Assembly: GCF_000422825.1 (NCBI RefSeq)
Contig: NZ_KE383929.1
Coordinates: 62,001-126,000 of the forward strand
Direction: 5' to 3'
Source of the DNA: Nocardioides insulae DSM 17944
GTDB taxonomy: Bacteria; Actinomycetota; Actinomycetes; Propionibacteriales; Nocardioidaceae
Length of the DNA: 64,000 bases
Shown: piece by piece, positions 29,157 to 38,601 of the stretch
Layout of the letters: the number at the start of each line of letters is the position of its first letter
Numbering within the stretch: the first letter of the stretch is position 1
Translations under genes and position numbers: made by a program
Notes under the pieces: model-generated
The model's database searches: none
The model's input: the letters and a program-made list of their open reading frames with translations, nothing else
What the model was told of the DNA's origin: nothing

Positions 29157-29846
29157 GTGAGTACCGGGATCGTCGTAGCCGTTGATGGGACCTCCGGGTC
29201 CGGTAAGTCCAGCACCTCGCGCGGTGCCGCCGAGCGGCTGGGGTTGCGCTACCTCGACACCGGCGCCATGTTCCGGGCGATGACCTGGTGGATGCTGCGG
29301 CACGCGATCGACGTCCACGACGCCGGTGCGGTCGCCGCACACGTCGACCTGCCCGTCCTGGTCTCCGGCACCTCGCCCGCGCAGCCCACCATCGCCCTCG
29401 ACGAGGTCGACGTCAGCGCCGAGATCCGCTCGGACGCGGTGAACGCCGCCGTGTCCCCGGTCAGCGCCGTCCCCGCCGTGCGCGCCCGGCTCCTGGCGAT
29501 GCAGCGGGCCATCATCGAAGAGGCCCTGGCCGGTCCCGGCATCGTCGTCGAGGGACGCGACATCGGCTCGGTGGTCTGGCCGCAGGCCCCCGTCAAGCTC
29601 TACCTCACCGCGGACGCCGGCGCCCGGGCCTCCCGCCGCGCCGCCGAGACCGGCAGCACGGACGACGCCGCGGTCGAGCGCACCCGCGAGTCCCTCCAGG
29701 CCCGCGACGTCATCGACTCCGAGCGGGTCACGGCGCCGCTGACCCGTGCCGAGGGCGCGGTCCACCTCGACACCACGCCGTACACCCTTGCCGAGGTGAT
29801 CGACCTCGTCGTCGACCTCGTCGAAGGGGCCAAGGCCCAGGCGTGA
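29157..29846 (+). CDS. cmk: Cytidylate kinase
   Basis: 229 residues. P-loop DGTSGSGKSS, the CMP-binding LRYLDTGAMFRAMTW and EGRDIGSVVWP, then the LID-like RAAETGS region. It phosphorylates CMP and dCMP. The GTG at 29157 is 8 nt after TAGGCT (29143-29148). The gene starts 11 nt after tyrA and overlaps plsC by 4 nt. In many actinobacteria cmk is next to der; here plsC intervenes. Confidence 0.92.
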   Translation: MSTGIVVAVDGTSGSGKSSTSRGAAERLGLRYLDTGAMFRAMTWWMLRHAIDVHDAGAVAAHVDLPVLVSGTSPAQPTIALDEVDVSAEIRSDAVNAAVSPVSAVPAVRARLLAMQRAIIEEALAGPGIVVEGRDIGSVVWPQAPVKLYLTADAGARASRRAAETGSTDDAAVERTRESLQARDVIDSERVTAPLTRAEGAVHLDTTPYTLAEVIDLVVDLVEGAKAQA

Positions 29847-30604
29847 ACTCCGGTGTGACCGGGAGCCTGCCGCGGATCGATGAGGTCGCCGCACCGCCGC
29901 CCGGGCTGATCGAGAGCCCGCTCCGGCCGCTGGCCCGACGCCTCCTTCAGCGGTGGTACGACGTCCACCTCACCGGTGCCGAACACGTCCCCGCGACGGG
30001 GCCGGCCATCGTGGCCGGCAACCACATCGGACTGATCGACGGACCCCTGCTCGCCCTCGTCGGCCCGCGGCCGATCCATGCGCTGACCAAGCACGAGATG
30101 TTCCAGGGCCGCCTGGGCGGCCTGCTCCGGGCCACCGGGCAGATCAAGGTCGACCGGCTCCATCCCGACCCGGCCGCGGTGAAGGCCGCGCTGCGCCTGC
30201 TCGCCGAGGGTCGGGTGGTCGGGCTGTTCCCGGAGGGCACCCGCGGGGCCGGGGAGTTCGACACCTTCCGCGGCGGGGCCGCGTACCTCGCCCTGGTGAG
30301 CGGGGCGCCCGTCGTACCGGTGGTGGTCTTCGGCACCCGCCTGACCGGCGCGTCCAGCGGCTCGCTGCCGCCCCGCGGCACCCGGATCGACGTGGTCTTC
30401 GGCGAGCCCGCCACCGTGCCGCGGCAGGCGTGGCCACGGACACGGGAACAAGTAGCTACCGTGTCGCGGTTGTTGCAAGGGACACTGGTGGCCCATCTCG
30501 ACCACGCTCGGCGCCTCACCGGGCGGAGCCTGCCCGGCCCGTTGCCCTCCACCGTCCCGCCCGATCAGCACGAACACGCGCACGAAACCGACCAGGGAGC
30601 ATGA
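29843..30604 (+). CDS. 1-acyl-glycerol-3-phosphate acyltransferase (PlsC-like)
   Basis: 253 residues. The acyltransferase blocks are NHIGLID (HxxxxD), GLFPEGTRG and [10 protein letters not shown]. It is expected to acylate lysophosphatidic acid at the membrane. The GTG at 29843 overlaps the cmk stop (GTGA); a second GTG is at 29855. The C-terminus is His/Glu-rich. The gene sits inside a cmk-plsC-der operon, a layout seen in several actinobacteria. Confidence 0.87.
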   Translation: MNSGVTGSLPRIDEVAAPPPGLIESPLRPLARRLLQRWYDVHLTGAEHVPATGPAIVAGNHIGLIDGPLLALVGPRPIHALTKHEMFQGRLGGLLRATGQIKVDRLHPDPAAVKAALRLLAEGRVVGLFPEGTRGAGEFDTFRGGAAYLALVSGAPVVPVVVFGTRLTGASSGSLPPRGTRIDVVFGEPATVPRQAWPRTREQVATVSRLLQGTLVAHLDHARRLTGRSLPGPLPSTVPPDQHEHAHETDQGA

Positions 30605-32007
30605 TGACCGAGCACGAGCCCACTCTCGACCAGGACGCCGGCAGCGCCGGGGTCGCGGCCGAGATCGACGAGGCGACCGAGCTGACCGGCCCGCTGCCGG
30701 TGCTGGCCGTCGTCGGCCGCCCCAACGTCGGCAAGTCCACCTTGGTCAACCGCATCATCGGCCGCCGCGAGGCGGTCGTCGAGGACGTCCCCGGCGTCAC
30801 CCGTGACCGCGTCTCCTACGACGCGGACTGGAACGGTCGCGCCTTCACGGTCGTCGACACGGGCGGCTGGGACCCCGATGCGCGTGGCATGGCGGAGCGG
30901 ATCTCGGCGCAGGCCGAGATGGCCGTCTCCCTGGCCGACGCGGTCCTGTTCGTCGTCGACGCTCTCGTCGGCATCACCGATGCCGACGCGGAGGTCGTCA
31001 AGGTGCTGCGCCGCTCGGGCAAGCCGGTCATCCTGGCGGCCAACAAGGTCGACGACCTGCGCACTGAGACCGAGGCGTACGCGTTGTGGAACCTCGGACT
31101 CGGCGAGCCGTTCCCCGTCTCCGGCCTCCACGGCCGCGGCTCCGGTGACCTCCTCGACGCCGTCCTCGACGTGCTGCCGGAGCCGCCGCCGCTGGCCGAG
31201 CCCGTCGAGAAGGGGCCGCGCCGGATCGCGATCGTCGGCAAGCCCAACGTCGGCAAGTCCTCGCTGCTCAACAAGTTGGCGGGCGAGGAGCGGGTGGTGG
31301 TCGACAACGCGTCCGGCACCACCGTGGACCCCGTCGACGAGCTGATCGACCTCGGCGGCAAGACCTGGCGGTTCATCGACACCGCCGGCATCCGCAAGCG
31401 GGTCAAGACCGCTTCGGGCCACGAGTACTACGCGTCGCTGCGCACCACCACCGCGATCGAGCGGGCCGAGGTGTGTGTGCTGGTGCTCGACGGCGGCGAG
31501 AGCATCTCCGAGCAGGACATGCGGATCATCCAGACCATCCGCGACTCGGGCCGCGCCATGGTGCTGGCCTTCAACAAGTGGGACCTGGTCGACGAGGAGC
31601 GGCGGCATTTCCTGGAGCGGGAGATCGAGCGCGACCTCGTGCAGGTGCAGTGGGCGCCGCGGATCAACGTGACCGCTCGTACCGGGTGGCACATCGACCG
31701 GCTGGTACCGGCCCTCGAACGAGCCCTGAAGGGCTGGGAGACCCGCGTGGGCACCGGCGCGCTCAACACCTTCCTGGGTCGGTTGGTCGCCGAGCACCCG
31801 CACCCCGTGCGTGGTGGCAAGCAACCGAAGATCCTGTTCATCACCCAGGCCACCACGGCCCCGCCGACGTTCATCCTGTTCACCTCGGGCAAGCTCGACA
31901 CGGCGTACGAACGCTTCATCGAGCGTCGGCTGCGCGAGGAGTTCGGCTTCGCCGGCACCCCGATCGTGCTGCAGCAGCGGGTCCGGGAGAGGCGCAGCCG
32001 CCGCTGA
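30604..32007 (+). CDS. der: Ribosome-biogenesis GTPase Der (EngA)
   Basis: 467 residues with two GTPase domains in tandem: GRPNVGKST / DTGGWD / NKVDD and GKPNVGKSS / DTAGIRKR / NKWDL, then a KH-like C-terminal domain (FILFTSGKL). It acts in 50S subunit assembly. ATGATG at 30601 gives two possible starts; AGGGAG at 30594-30599 better suits the second. It overlaps plsC. The acidic N-terminal ~35 residues are an actinobacterial extension. Confidence 0.95.
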   Translation: MTEHEPTLDQDAGSAGVAAEIDEATELTGPLPVLAVVGRPNVGKSTLVNRIIGRREAVVEDVPGVTRDRVSYDADWNGRAFTVVDTGGWDPDARGMAERISAQAEMAVSLADAVLFVVDALVGITDADAEVVKVLRRSGKPVILAANKVDDLRTETEAYALWNLGLGEPFPVSGLHGRGSGDLLDAVLDVLPEPPPLAEPVEKGPRRIAIVGKPNVGKSSLLNKLAGEERVVVDNASGTTVDPVDELIDLGGKTWRFIDTAGIRKRVKTASGHEYYASLRTTTAIERAEVCVLVLDGGESISEQDMRIIQTIRDSGRAMVLAFNKWDLVDEERRHFLEREIERDLVQVQWAPRINVTARTGWHIDRLVPALERALKGWETRVGTGALNTFLGRLVAEHPHPVRGGKQPKILFITQATTAPPTFILFTSGKLDTAYERFIERRLREEFGFAGTPIVLQQRVRERRSRR

Positions 32008-32046
32008 CCCGGCGCCGTCGAGTGGCCGGCAGGTAGGTTCGGGAGC

Positions 32047-32526
32047 ATGCCGCGAAGCATCGCCACCACGACCACCATCGGCCTCGACGAGCTCCTGGAC
32101 TTCGTACGCCGGCGTCACCGGCTCGTGCTGCTCACCAGCCGCGCCGACGGCGGGCCGCAGCTCTCGCCGGTCACCGGTGGCGTCGACGACGTCGGCAGGA
32201 TCGTCGTCTCGACCTACCCGGACCGGGCCAAGGCGCGTAACGCCGAGCGGCGTCCGCAGGTCTCGGTGCTGGTGCTCTCCGAGGAGTTCAACGACGCGTG
32301 GGTCCAGGTCGACGGCGAGGCGGAGGTGCTGCACATGCCCGACGCCCTGGACGGCCTGGTCGACTACTACCGCAGCATCTCGGGCGAGCACCCGGACTGG
32401 GACGAGTACCGCGAGGCGATGCGTCTCCAAGGCAAGTCCCTGATCCGGATCACCCCGACCCGCTGGGGCCCGATCGCCACCGGGGGCTTTCCCGCGGACG
32501 TCGCCGCCCGCCTCGACGCCCGCTGA
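32047..32526 (+). CDS. PPOX-class F420/FMN-dependent oxidoreductase
   Basis: 159 residues forming a split beta-barrel typical of the pyridoxamine-phosphate-oxidase-like class: LVLLTSRADGGPQLSPVTGGVD, then VSTYPDRAKARNAERRPQVS and FNDAWVQVDGEAEV. In actinobacteria such proteins usually use F420 or FMN; the substrate is unknown. TAGGTT at 32034-32039 precedes the ATG by 7 nt, so it probably has its own leaderless promoter although it follows der closely. Confidence 0.82.
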   Translation: MPRSIATTTTIGLDELLDFVRRRHRLVLLTSRADGGPQLSPVTGGVDDVGRIVVSTYPDRAKARNAERRPQVSVLVLSEEFNDAWVQVDGEAEVLHMPDALDGLVDYYRSISGEHPDWDEYREAMRLQGKSLIRITPTRWGPIATGGFPADVAARLDAR

Positions 32527-32531
32527 GGCCA

Positions 32532-32551
32532 TCCCCCGACGTACCGGGGGA
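32532..32551 (+). terminator. Short hairpin after the PPOX gene
   Basis: TCCCCCG and its complement form a 7-bp stem with a 6-nt loop 6 nt after the stop codon, upstream of the tRNA promoter region. No T-tract follows. Confidence 0.5.
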
Positions 32552-32620
32552 CCCGATTGGTGGGTCCGCCGAACGCTGCGGTAGTGTTCAGCACGCTTCG
32601 CCGCACAGCGGTGAGGTGTT

Positions 32621-32694
<74 letters not shown>

Positions 32695-32695
32695 C

Positions 32696-32828
32696 CGTGT
32701 GATGTCTCAGGACATCGGAATAGCCGGACCTACGAAGTTGTAGGTCCGGCTATTGCTTTGTGGTGCCTGGTGGTCCTCCGGTGGGTTCGGTAGTCGAGGG
32801 TGAGTTCGCGAGGATCTCACCGGAGCGG
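32696..32828 (-). mobile_element. Truncated IS481-type element end (terminal repeat, hairpin, transposase tail)
   Basis: Three pieces lie in the order of an IS481 3' end read on the minus strand. First, a short transposase-like tail: GEIL in one frame, continued by RELTLD one frame off, as in typical C-termini. Second, a 15-bp perfect hairpin (32719-32754). Third, GATGTCCTGAGACATC (32716-32701), which I recognise from memory as an IS481-like terminal motif. The tail stops where the DUF427 gene ends, so only a fragment remains. Identification is inferential. Confidence 0.45.
32719..32754. terminator. Strong 15-bp perfect hairpin downstream of tRNA-Pro
   Basis: AATAGCCGGACCTAC pairs exactly with GTAGGTCCGGCTATT around a 6-nt loop. 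On the plus strand GCTTTG follows. It could end tRNA-Pro transcription, and on the minus strand it would sit just behind the presumed transposase tail. Confidence 0.7.
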
Positions 32829-33605
32829 TCAGTCGCCCGGCATGGACGTGTCCGTCGGCTCGCCGTCGACGTACACCTCCGCGGGACGCCAGAAGCAGAG
32901 GTGGTCCTTGACGCGGAGGGCGTCGTGCAGGGGCTCGGGATAGAACCATGCGACATCGGGGGCTCCGTCCGCGCTCAGATAGGACGCGACCCCCTTGTAG
33001 GCACAGACCGTGTGTTGGTCCGAGGGCCTCAACAGAGCCATCCGGACGTCCTCGCGGGGTAGGTACCACCGAACCGGCAGCGAGGACTCGGCCAGCATCA
33101 TCGGGCGGCTGGACTCGGCGAGCGTGCGGCCCTCGAGTTCGACGCGCACGTGCCGGTCGCTGCGCAGCACGTCGATCCGCTTGAATGGGTCGTGCGGGTG
33201 GGCCAGCACGCGTTCATCCTCCTCGAACCACTCGAACGGCTCCCACCGCAGGACGACGCGGCCTCCGAGGGCGGGCTCGTCCGGCCGGAAGGCCACCTCG
33301 CCATGGCCCTCGAGATGCAGCGAGCGGCCAGGCACGGTGTGCCACTCGTTGCGGCGGGGAGCGAGGATCGATGTGCCCAGCTCGGGGACCGGGGCCGGAT
33401 CGTGCTCACGGAGATCGAGGTCGAGGTCACCGGGCGGTACGGCGTACCAGGGCACGACCCGCCTGGGCTCGTAGACCAGGAGCGCGTCGCGGGTGTCGAC
33501 CACCGGCCGACCGCCCAGCAGCGCCCGGATCCGCTTCGGCGTCGCGGCGTACCGGAGTTCGGCGAGGTCCCGGAGCCACTGCTGCTGCAGATCGATGGCC
33601 ATCAT
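32829..33605 (-). CDS. DUF427-domain protein (two domains)
   Basis: 258 residues containing two DUF427-like halves. The second carries the clearest motif: VRWYLPREDVRMALL, then CAYKGVASYLS and a WFYPEP / KDHLCFW end, typical of this family of small beta-barrel proteins of unknown function. Start codons are adjacent at 33605 and 33602 (MMAIDLQ); the reading frame further upstream lacks family character. It lies beside the IS remnant at the edge of the accessory region. Confidence 0.75.
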   Translation of the reverse strand: MMAIDLQQQWLRDLAELRYAATPKRIRALLGGRPVVDTRDALLVYEPRRVVPWYAVPPGDLDLDLREHDPAPVPELGTSILAPRRNEWHTVPGRSLHLEGHGEVAFRPDEPALGGRVVLRWEPFEWFEEDERVLAHPHDPFKRIDVLRSDRHVRVELEGRTLAESSRPMMLAESSLPVRWYLPREDVRMALLRPSDQHTVCAYKGVASYLSADGAPDVAWFYPEPLHDALRVKDHLCFWRPAEVYVDGEPTDTSMPGD

Positions 33606-34188
33606 CGGAGTTTGCGCGGGCGCGGCGTGTGAGGCAAGCGCGACAGCCAACTCGGTGCCGGTCCGACCAGTCACGCGGCCGGGTGTCCAGGTCCCTCGCG
33701 AGACCCATCTCGGCACGGTCAAGGTCACGGCGACCCACCACAGCGCCACCCACGTCGAAACCGGACAGTGAGACCAACCGGCCTCCGGCTCACCCCGGTG
33801 GACCCACGGAGATGAATACGGCGGGGCCGGGTTCGGGGCCCCGATTGTCGTTGCGTGACTGGTCCGAGCCGGCCGCGCCAGCCTTCAACGAGACACGGTA
33901 GGCACCGTCCCGGTGTCGGCGATGAGCGCGCCCAGTTCGCACCAGGCTGCGGCGAGCGACCACGGCTCGGGCGGGGCCGGTCCGGACGCGGACGACGTCG
34001 AGCGGACGTTCCAACCCAGCGTCGGGTCTGCCGAGGAGTTTCGTCGAGCAACTGGAGCGTTGGAGTGCGCCGTTCCTCATGGCTGCCGAGACCCTGGGGG
34101 AGCGGCGGTCGCCCGCGCGGCAGCAGGTCCTCGACGTGGTCACCGCTGCGGGCGCCCAAGCCGAGCACCCCGGTCGCGGAGGGCCAGC
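33606..34188. other. Degenerate stretch without an intact gene
   Basis: About 580 bp between the DUF427 gene and the zur-like pseudogene. All reading frames are short or Arg/Pro-rich. One plus-strand piece around 34022-34180 reads like protein (FVEQLERWSAPFL, then RRSPARQQVLDVV) but has no start or family I recognise. It may be a decayed neighbour of the zur-like gene. Confidence 0.5.
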
Positions 34189-34627
34189 GTGGTGTCGGTC
34201 TCGCCTGAACAAGGCCACCGCGGGCTCGACGGCCTCCGTCCCACGTGGCAGCGGCTCGCCGTCCTGGCCGCGGTGGAGCGCCTCGGGCTGTTCGCGAGTG
34301 CCAGGCGGTGCACCGCCACCTCGGCGAGTCGGGGGGCGGGTCGCGTTGTCGACGGTCTATCGCAGCCTTCATGCGCTCGCTGAGCATGGAACCGTGGACA
34401 CCGTTCGGGGTCACGACGGAGAAGTGCTCTACAGCAAGTGCGTCGACGTGTCCCACCATCACCTGGTGTGCCGGCGCTGCGGGGACGCGGTCGAGATTCC
34501 GAATGGTCCGGTGCTTCTCGCCCCGGACCGACTGGTCCGCGACGCCGGGTATGCAGAGACCAAGGTGGGACTCGAGGTCTTCGGTCTCTGCCGCACCTGT
34601 GCCGCCCTGCCCCGCGGTCCGAGCTGA
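34189..34627 (+). pseudogene. Fur/Zur-family metalloregulator, broken by two frameshifts
   Basis: Joining three frames restores a Fur-family protein: TWQRLAVLAAVERLGLFASA (frame 1), QAVHRHLGESGG (frame 3), then LSTVYRSLHALAEHGTVDTV (frame 2). After it come HHHLVCRRCGD and the C-terminal CRTC zinc pair. One base is missing near 34311 and one in the G-run at 34331-34336. The HHH and two CxxC sites match Zur-like regulators. Possible starts are GTG 34189 or 34192. It is either a real pseudogene or has two sequencing errors; the degenerate DNA upstream favours decay. Confidence 0.7.
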
Positions 34628-34692
34628 GCTCCGCCCGATGCATGGCCCGACGAGGGGTTTCGCGGGAGGGGCGACGGCAGACATCCAGCGGT

Positions 34693-35346
34693 CTAGCGGG
34701 GATGGAGGCCCGGCTGTCCCTTGGCGGTGAGCATGGCAATCCATTGGTCGCTGAACTCTTGAGCCACGAGGTCCACGGAGTCCTCGTGGGCGTTGGGAAA
34801 CCAGGTGTAGACGGAGTTGCTCGCGCCGTAGAAGAAGTACGCGGCGAGGTCCGGACGCAGGTGCGCGGAGATTCGATCGGACTGCTGGGCCGTGGTGAGG
34901 AGATCAATGAGATAGCTGGTCATCAGTGCCCGCTGCGCTCGGGCGATGCGGTATCGCGGTTCTGAGAGTTGGCGCCAGCTGGTGTAGTAGACCGCCACCG
35001 CGACCCTGTTCGCGGCGTTGTAGGTGGTGTACGTCCGAGCGAAATCTCGGAGCTGCAGGAGGGGATCGTTATGGCGCGCTTCAGCCGCATTTGCGATATC
35101 GATGACCTCTTCGTTGATCTTGGAGATCAAGTAGAAGAGCAGATCCTCCTTGGCTGTCAGGTAGTGGTACAGGCTGCCTTTGAGGATTCCGCTAGCTGCC
35201 GCAATGTCTGCCACCGAGGCTGCGTCGTAGCCCTTCTGCGAGAAGACCGTGACGGCCGCGGAGCAGATCAGATCCAGCCGTGAAACAGAGGTCGGGGTCT
35301 TGGGCTGAGACTTGAAGGCCTCCGACGAGTAGCGGATGTTCTCCAT
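34693..35346 (-). CDS. TetR-family transcriptional regulator
   Basis: 217 residues. The N-terminal helix-turn-helix is SVADIAAASGILKGSLYHYL, flanked by FSQKGYDAAS; the C-terminal part is the ligand-binding and dimer domain (AAYFFYGASNSVYTWF). It is divergent from the acyl-CoA ligase and MFS genes, which it probably represses until an acyl-CoA or related ligand appears. The start is the ATG at 35346; a GTG at 35349 is also in frame. A perfect palindrome lies 24 bp upstream. Confidence 0.85.
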   Translation of the reverse strand: MENIRYSSEAFKSQPKTPTSVSRLDLICSAAVTVFSQKGYDAASVADIAAASGILKGSLYHYLTAKEDLLFYLISKINEEVIDIANAAEARHNDPLLQLRDFARTYTTYNAANRVAVAVYYTSWRQLSEPRYRIARAQRALMTSYLIDLLTTAQQSDRISAHLRPDLAAYFFYGASNSVYTWFPNAHEDSVDLVAQEFSDQWIAMLTAKGQPGLHPR

Positions 35347-35370
35347 CACCCTGCCGAGTCTAGACCGTTG

Positions 35371-35386
35371 CCAAACGGCCGTTTGG
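35371..35386. promoter_or_regulatory. Likely TetR operator (16-bp perfect palindrome)
   Basis: CCAAACGGCCGTTTGG is a perfect 16-bp palindrome, 24 bp from the TetR start and 103 bp before the ligase start, so it can cover both divergent promoters. Length and position are typical of TetR operators controlling acyl-CoA metabolism. Confidence 0.7.
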
Positions 35387-35489
35387 TAGATACGGTCCGG
35401 CGATGTGTGACTCAGCTCACCGGTCTGTGAGGGCTGTGTCGCTTCCCTAGACCGACCACAGCCGCGACCGACAACGAAGGGCAGGCCCG

Positions 35490-37019
35490 ATGTCTGACAG
35501 TCCTCGATTCTCCGTGACCGACCTCGTCGATCGTCATGCCTTCGACCGGGCGCGACGAGACCGGACTGCGTTCCGATTCGAGGGCACGTCGCTGACCTTC
35601 GGTCAACTGCACGAGAGCTACCGGTGCGTAGCGACGGGATTGAGGAACCAAGGTATTCGTCGTGGTGACCGCGTTGCCCTCTACCTGCGCAACGGTCTGG
35701 AATGGATTGAGAGCCTCTTCGCTATCACCGCTCTCGGCGCCATCGCTGTACCTGTCAACGTGCTCCTGACCGGTCGAGACGTCAGCCGCATCCTGAGCAT
35801 CGTCCAGCCGACGGCGCTCATCGCGGACAGCGACACCTTGGAGGCCCTAGGCGACATCGAGGGCGTACCGGACATCACCGTGGTCGTCGGGGACCGTCCG
35901 GCCCAAGGTGGTGTGTCCTTCGACGAACTTCGACAGACCGAGGCCGAGGTGCCAGGAGTGGAGGGCAGTCCCGAGGACCCGGCGATGATCTACTTCACCT
36001 CGGGTACTACGGGGGTTCCCAAGGGTGCCGTTCACACGCACCACACCCTTTGCTGGAACACGCTGCACCAGATTCGCGACTTGGAGGTTTCCAGCGACGA
36101 GAGGTTCCTTGTGGTGCCGTCGCTGACATGGGGGGCGGGACTGCACGACGTCACCCTGGCCCTGACCTGGGAAGGCGGATGCAACGTCATCCTGCCGACT
36201 GGTGGCAGCACCCTTGAACGCATCGTCGACACCGTGTGCACCGAGCGGATCACCCGGACACTCCTGGTGCCGACCCTGCTCAAGGAATTGATCCTCCGCG
36301 AGGACCTCCTCGAGCGGCTCCGCACCAGTTGCCTACGGCGCGTCATGAGTGGCGCTGAGCCACTCGACCTGGCCCTCCTGGAGAGGCTCTCCGAGGCTCT
36401 TCCCGACATCGCGATCACACAGACCTACGGGATGACCGAGTTCCCGATGATCGCCACGGTCACCACCGCTGAGGATGCCAGGAAGCACCCGGGCAAGGCG
36501 GGACGAGCCAGCTCGATCATCACCCTGGGTGTCTGCACCCCCGACGGAGAGATCCGCGATCGCGGCGCCGGTGAGATCGTCTTCAGGTCACCGGCCACCA
36601 CCATCGGCTACTACGAGGCCGCCGAGCAGACCGCCGAAGCATTCCGGGACGGCTGGTTCCACAGTGGCGACCTCGGAGAGATCGACGAGGACGGCTACCT
36701 CACCGTGACCGGCCGACTCAAGGACATGATCGTCTCGGGCGGACTCAATGTGTACCCGCGCGAGATCGAATCGGTCCTCGCCGAGATCCCAGGCGTGGCC
36801 GAAGTCGCGGTCATCGGAAAGCCCGACAAGCGCTGGGGCGAAGTGCCCGTCGCCGTCGTCACCCGACGCCAAGGATCAGCCCTCACCGATACGGAAGTCC
36901 TCGACTTCTGCCGCCGCGAGTTCTCGGGATTCCGGCGTCCTCGAACAGCCGTCGTTCGAGATGAGCCACTTCCCAGAACGGTCACCGGCAAGATCCGCAA
37001 ACTCGACATCGAAGTCTGA
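35490..37019 (+). CDS. Class I adenylate-forming acyl/aryl-CoA ligase
   Basis: 509 residues. AMP-binding signature YFTSGTTGVPKGAVHTH, TYGMTEFPM (A5), GWFHSGDLGEID (A7) and GRLKDMIVSGGLNVYPREIE (A8) are complete, and the A10 Lys is present in TVTGKIRKLD. It activates a carboxylic acid with ATP and CoA; chain type is not readable. ATG with an AACGAAGGGCAG leader. The transporter follows 15 bp later, so uptake plus activation of one substrate is likely, controlled by the divergent TetR. Confidence 0.88.
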   Translation: MSDSPRFSVTDLVDRHAFDRARRDRTAFRFEGTSLTFGQLHESYRCVATGLRNQGIRRGDRVALYLRNGLEWIESLFAITALGAIAVPVNVLLTGRDVSRILSIVQPTALIADSDTLEALGDIEGVPDITVVVGDRPAQGGVSFDELRQTEAEVPGVEGSPEDPAMIYFTSGTTGVPKGAVHTHHTLCWNTLHQIRDLEVSSDERFLVVPSLTWGAGLHDVTLALTWEGGCNVILPTGGSTLERIVDTVCTERITRTLLVPTLLKELILREDLLERLRTSCLRRVMSGAEPLDLALLERLSEALPDIAITQTYGMTEFPMIATVTTAEDARKHPGKAGRASSIITLGVCTPDGEIRDRGAGEIVFRSPATTIGYYEAAEQTAEAFRDGWFHSGDLGEIDEDGYLTVTGRLKDMIVSGGLNVYPREIESVLAEIPGVAEVAVIGKPDKRWGEVPVAVVTRRQGSALTDTEVLDFCRREFSGFRRPRTAVVRDEPLPRTVTGKIRKLDIEV

Positions 37020-37034
37020 CACCCAAGGAGCGAT

Positions 37035-38387
37035 GTGAGCACCACGACGAAGGACCAAGTCTCCGACCGCACAGCCGCCCGCCGCGCAGCCCTGGCCAGC
37101 CTGGTGGGCAGCACCGTGGAGTGGTACGACTACTTCATCTTTGGCACGGCCTCGGCGTTGGTCTTCGGGGAACTCTTTTTCCCCAACGCCAGCCCGCTGG
37201 CGGGCACATTGGCAGCCTTCGCCTCGTTCGGGGTTGGCTTCCTGGCCCGCCCCCTGGGCGGAATCGTCTTCGGGGTCCTCGGTGACCGCATCGGCCGAAA
37301 GTCGATGCTTGTCGCAACCCTGCTGATCATGGGCATCAGCACGACCCTGATCGGGTTGCTGCCCACAGCCGCGCATGTCGGGATCCTCGCCCCGGTTCTG
37401 CTGGTTCTGCTCCGCCTGGCACAAGGGTTCGGAGTCGGTGGCGAGTGGGGCGGCGCGGCGCTCATCGCCGTGGAGCACGCGCCCGACCACAAGCGAGGGC
37501 GCTACGGCTCCGTCGCGCAGATGGGGGTCGGCCTCGGTGTGGTCCTCTCCTCGGCCGCGTTCGCGGCAATCCAATTCCTCACCACCGATGAGCAGTTCAA
37601 GGCGTGGGGCTGGCGCATCCCCTTCGTGGTCGGGTTCGTGCTGGTGTTCGTCGGTTTCTGGATCCGGCGAGGTCTCACCGAGAGCCCGGAGTTTCAACGC
37701 CTGAAGGAATCGGGGGAGGCGGCGAACTCACCTCTGGCAGAGACCCTGACCCACAACCGGGCAGGAGTGTGGTCCGCCCTCGGCATGCGCATCTCGGAGA
37801 ACGTGTTCGGCTATGTGGTTCTGACCTTCTCCATCGCCTACGTCGTCGAGAACAACCTCGCGACCGCCGAGAACATCACCGGAGGGATCGCCCTAGCCGG
37901 ACTGTTCGGGTGCCTGACCTACTACCTGGCTGCGTGGGCATCAGACCGAGTCGGCCGACGGCCGGTCTATCTGGCCGGAGGCACCTTCGCCGTCCTGTAC
38001 GCCTACCCCTTCTTCTGGCTGCTCGACACCGAGAGCGTCCCGCTGACCATCCTCGCCCTCGGACTGGGCTGGGGAGTCGCCTCCGGGGTTCAGTTCGGAG
38101 TGCAACCGGCGTACTTCCCCGAGCTGTTCGGAGCGAATGTGCGCTACACCGGCATGTCGATCGGATACCAGGTGGGATCCGTCCTCGGCGGCGGATTCGC
38201 GCCGTTCATCGCCACAGCCCTCCTGGCCGTGGGTGGAGGCAGTCCGCGGTGGGTCATCGCCTACCTGATCGGATGCGGGCTGCTCTCCCTCTTCACGGCG
38301 TACCTTGCTCGTGACCCCTATCGGGACAGCTTGAGAATGAACGCTCCCAACACCACCGATGGTGTCCGTACGCCTCAACTGAATTGA
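37035..38387 (+). CDS. MFS transporter, metabolite:H+ symporter (MHS) family
   Basis: 450 residues, 12 spans. The family hallmark VEWYDYFIFGTASALVF opens the protein, with GDRIGRKSMLV (motif A), GEWGGAALIAVEHAP and RRGLTESPEF later. MHS carriers import carboxylates, betaines or aromatic acids with protons. The start is GTG 37035, with AAGGAG upstream. Pairing with an acyl-CoA ligase suggests import of the acid the ligase activates. Base composition of this cassette looks less GC-rich than the core genes. Confidence 0.87.
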   Translation: MSTTTKDQVSDRTAARRAALASLVGSTVEWYDYFIFGTASALVFGELFFPNASPLAGTLAAFASFGVGFLARPLGGIVFGVLGDRIGRKSMLVATLLIMGISTTLIGLLPTAAHVGILAPVLLVLLRLAQGFGVGGEWGGAALIAVEHAPDHKRGRYGSVAQMGVGLGVVLSSAAFAAIQFLTTDEQFKAWGWRIPFVVGFVLVFVGFWIRRGLTESPEFQRLKESGEAANSPLAETLTHNRAGVWSALGMRISENVFGYVVLTFSIAYVVENNLATAENITGGIALAGLFGCLTYYLAAWASDRVGRRPVYLAGGTFAVLYAYPFFWLLDTESVPLTILALGLGWGVASGVQFGVQPAYFPELFGANVRYTGMSIGYQVGSVLGGGFAPFIATALLAVGGGSPRWVIAYLIGCGLLSLFTAYLARDPYRDSLRMNAPNTTDGVRTPQLN

Positions 38388-38601
38388 GCGTTCGCACGTG
38401 AAGCCTAAGGTTCCCTTGGTAGGCGGTGCGGAGTCATCGGCTCCATGATCGACCACATAGCGGTGCCACTCAGGGACCGCCCTCGGTCTGGTTGACACTC
38501 TGACATGCCCCACAGCCGAGTTTCCACTCGGGGTGATGAGTCTTGCAACCGAACTCGGGGCAGTCCCGTCGATGCAGGGCGCTCGATGCTGGGACGCTGC
38601 T
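38388..38601. other. Non-coding stretch after the MFS gene
   Basis: About 210 bp with no supported gene, terminator or repeat. Together with the decayed SHOCT gene and the sequence up to 39516 it makes the longest region of the window without an intact gene. Confidence 0.5.

Noticed and set aside
34079..34627. Intact Fur-like gene from ATG 34079
   Set aside because: Only its C-terminal half is Fur-like; the expected N-terminal helices are in two other frames, so it is a frameshifted pseudogene.
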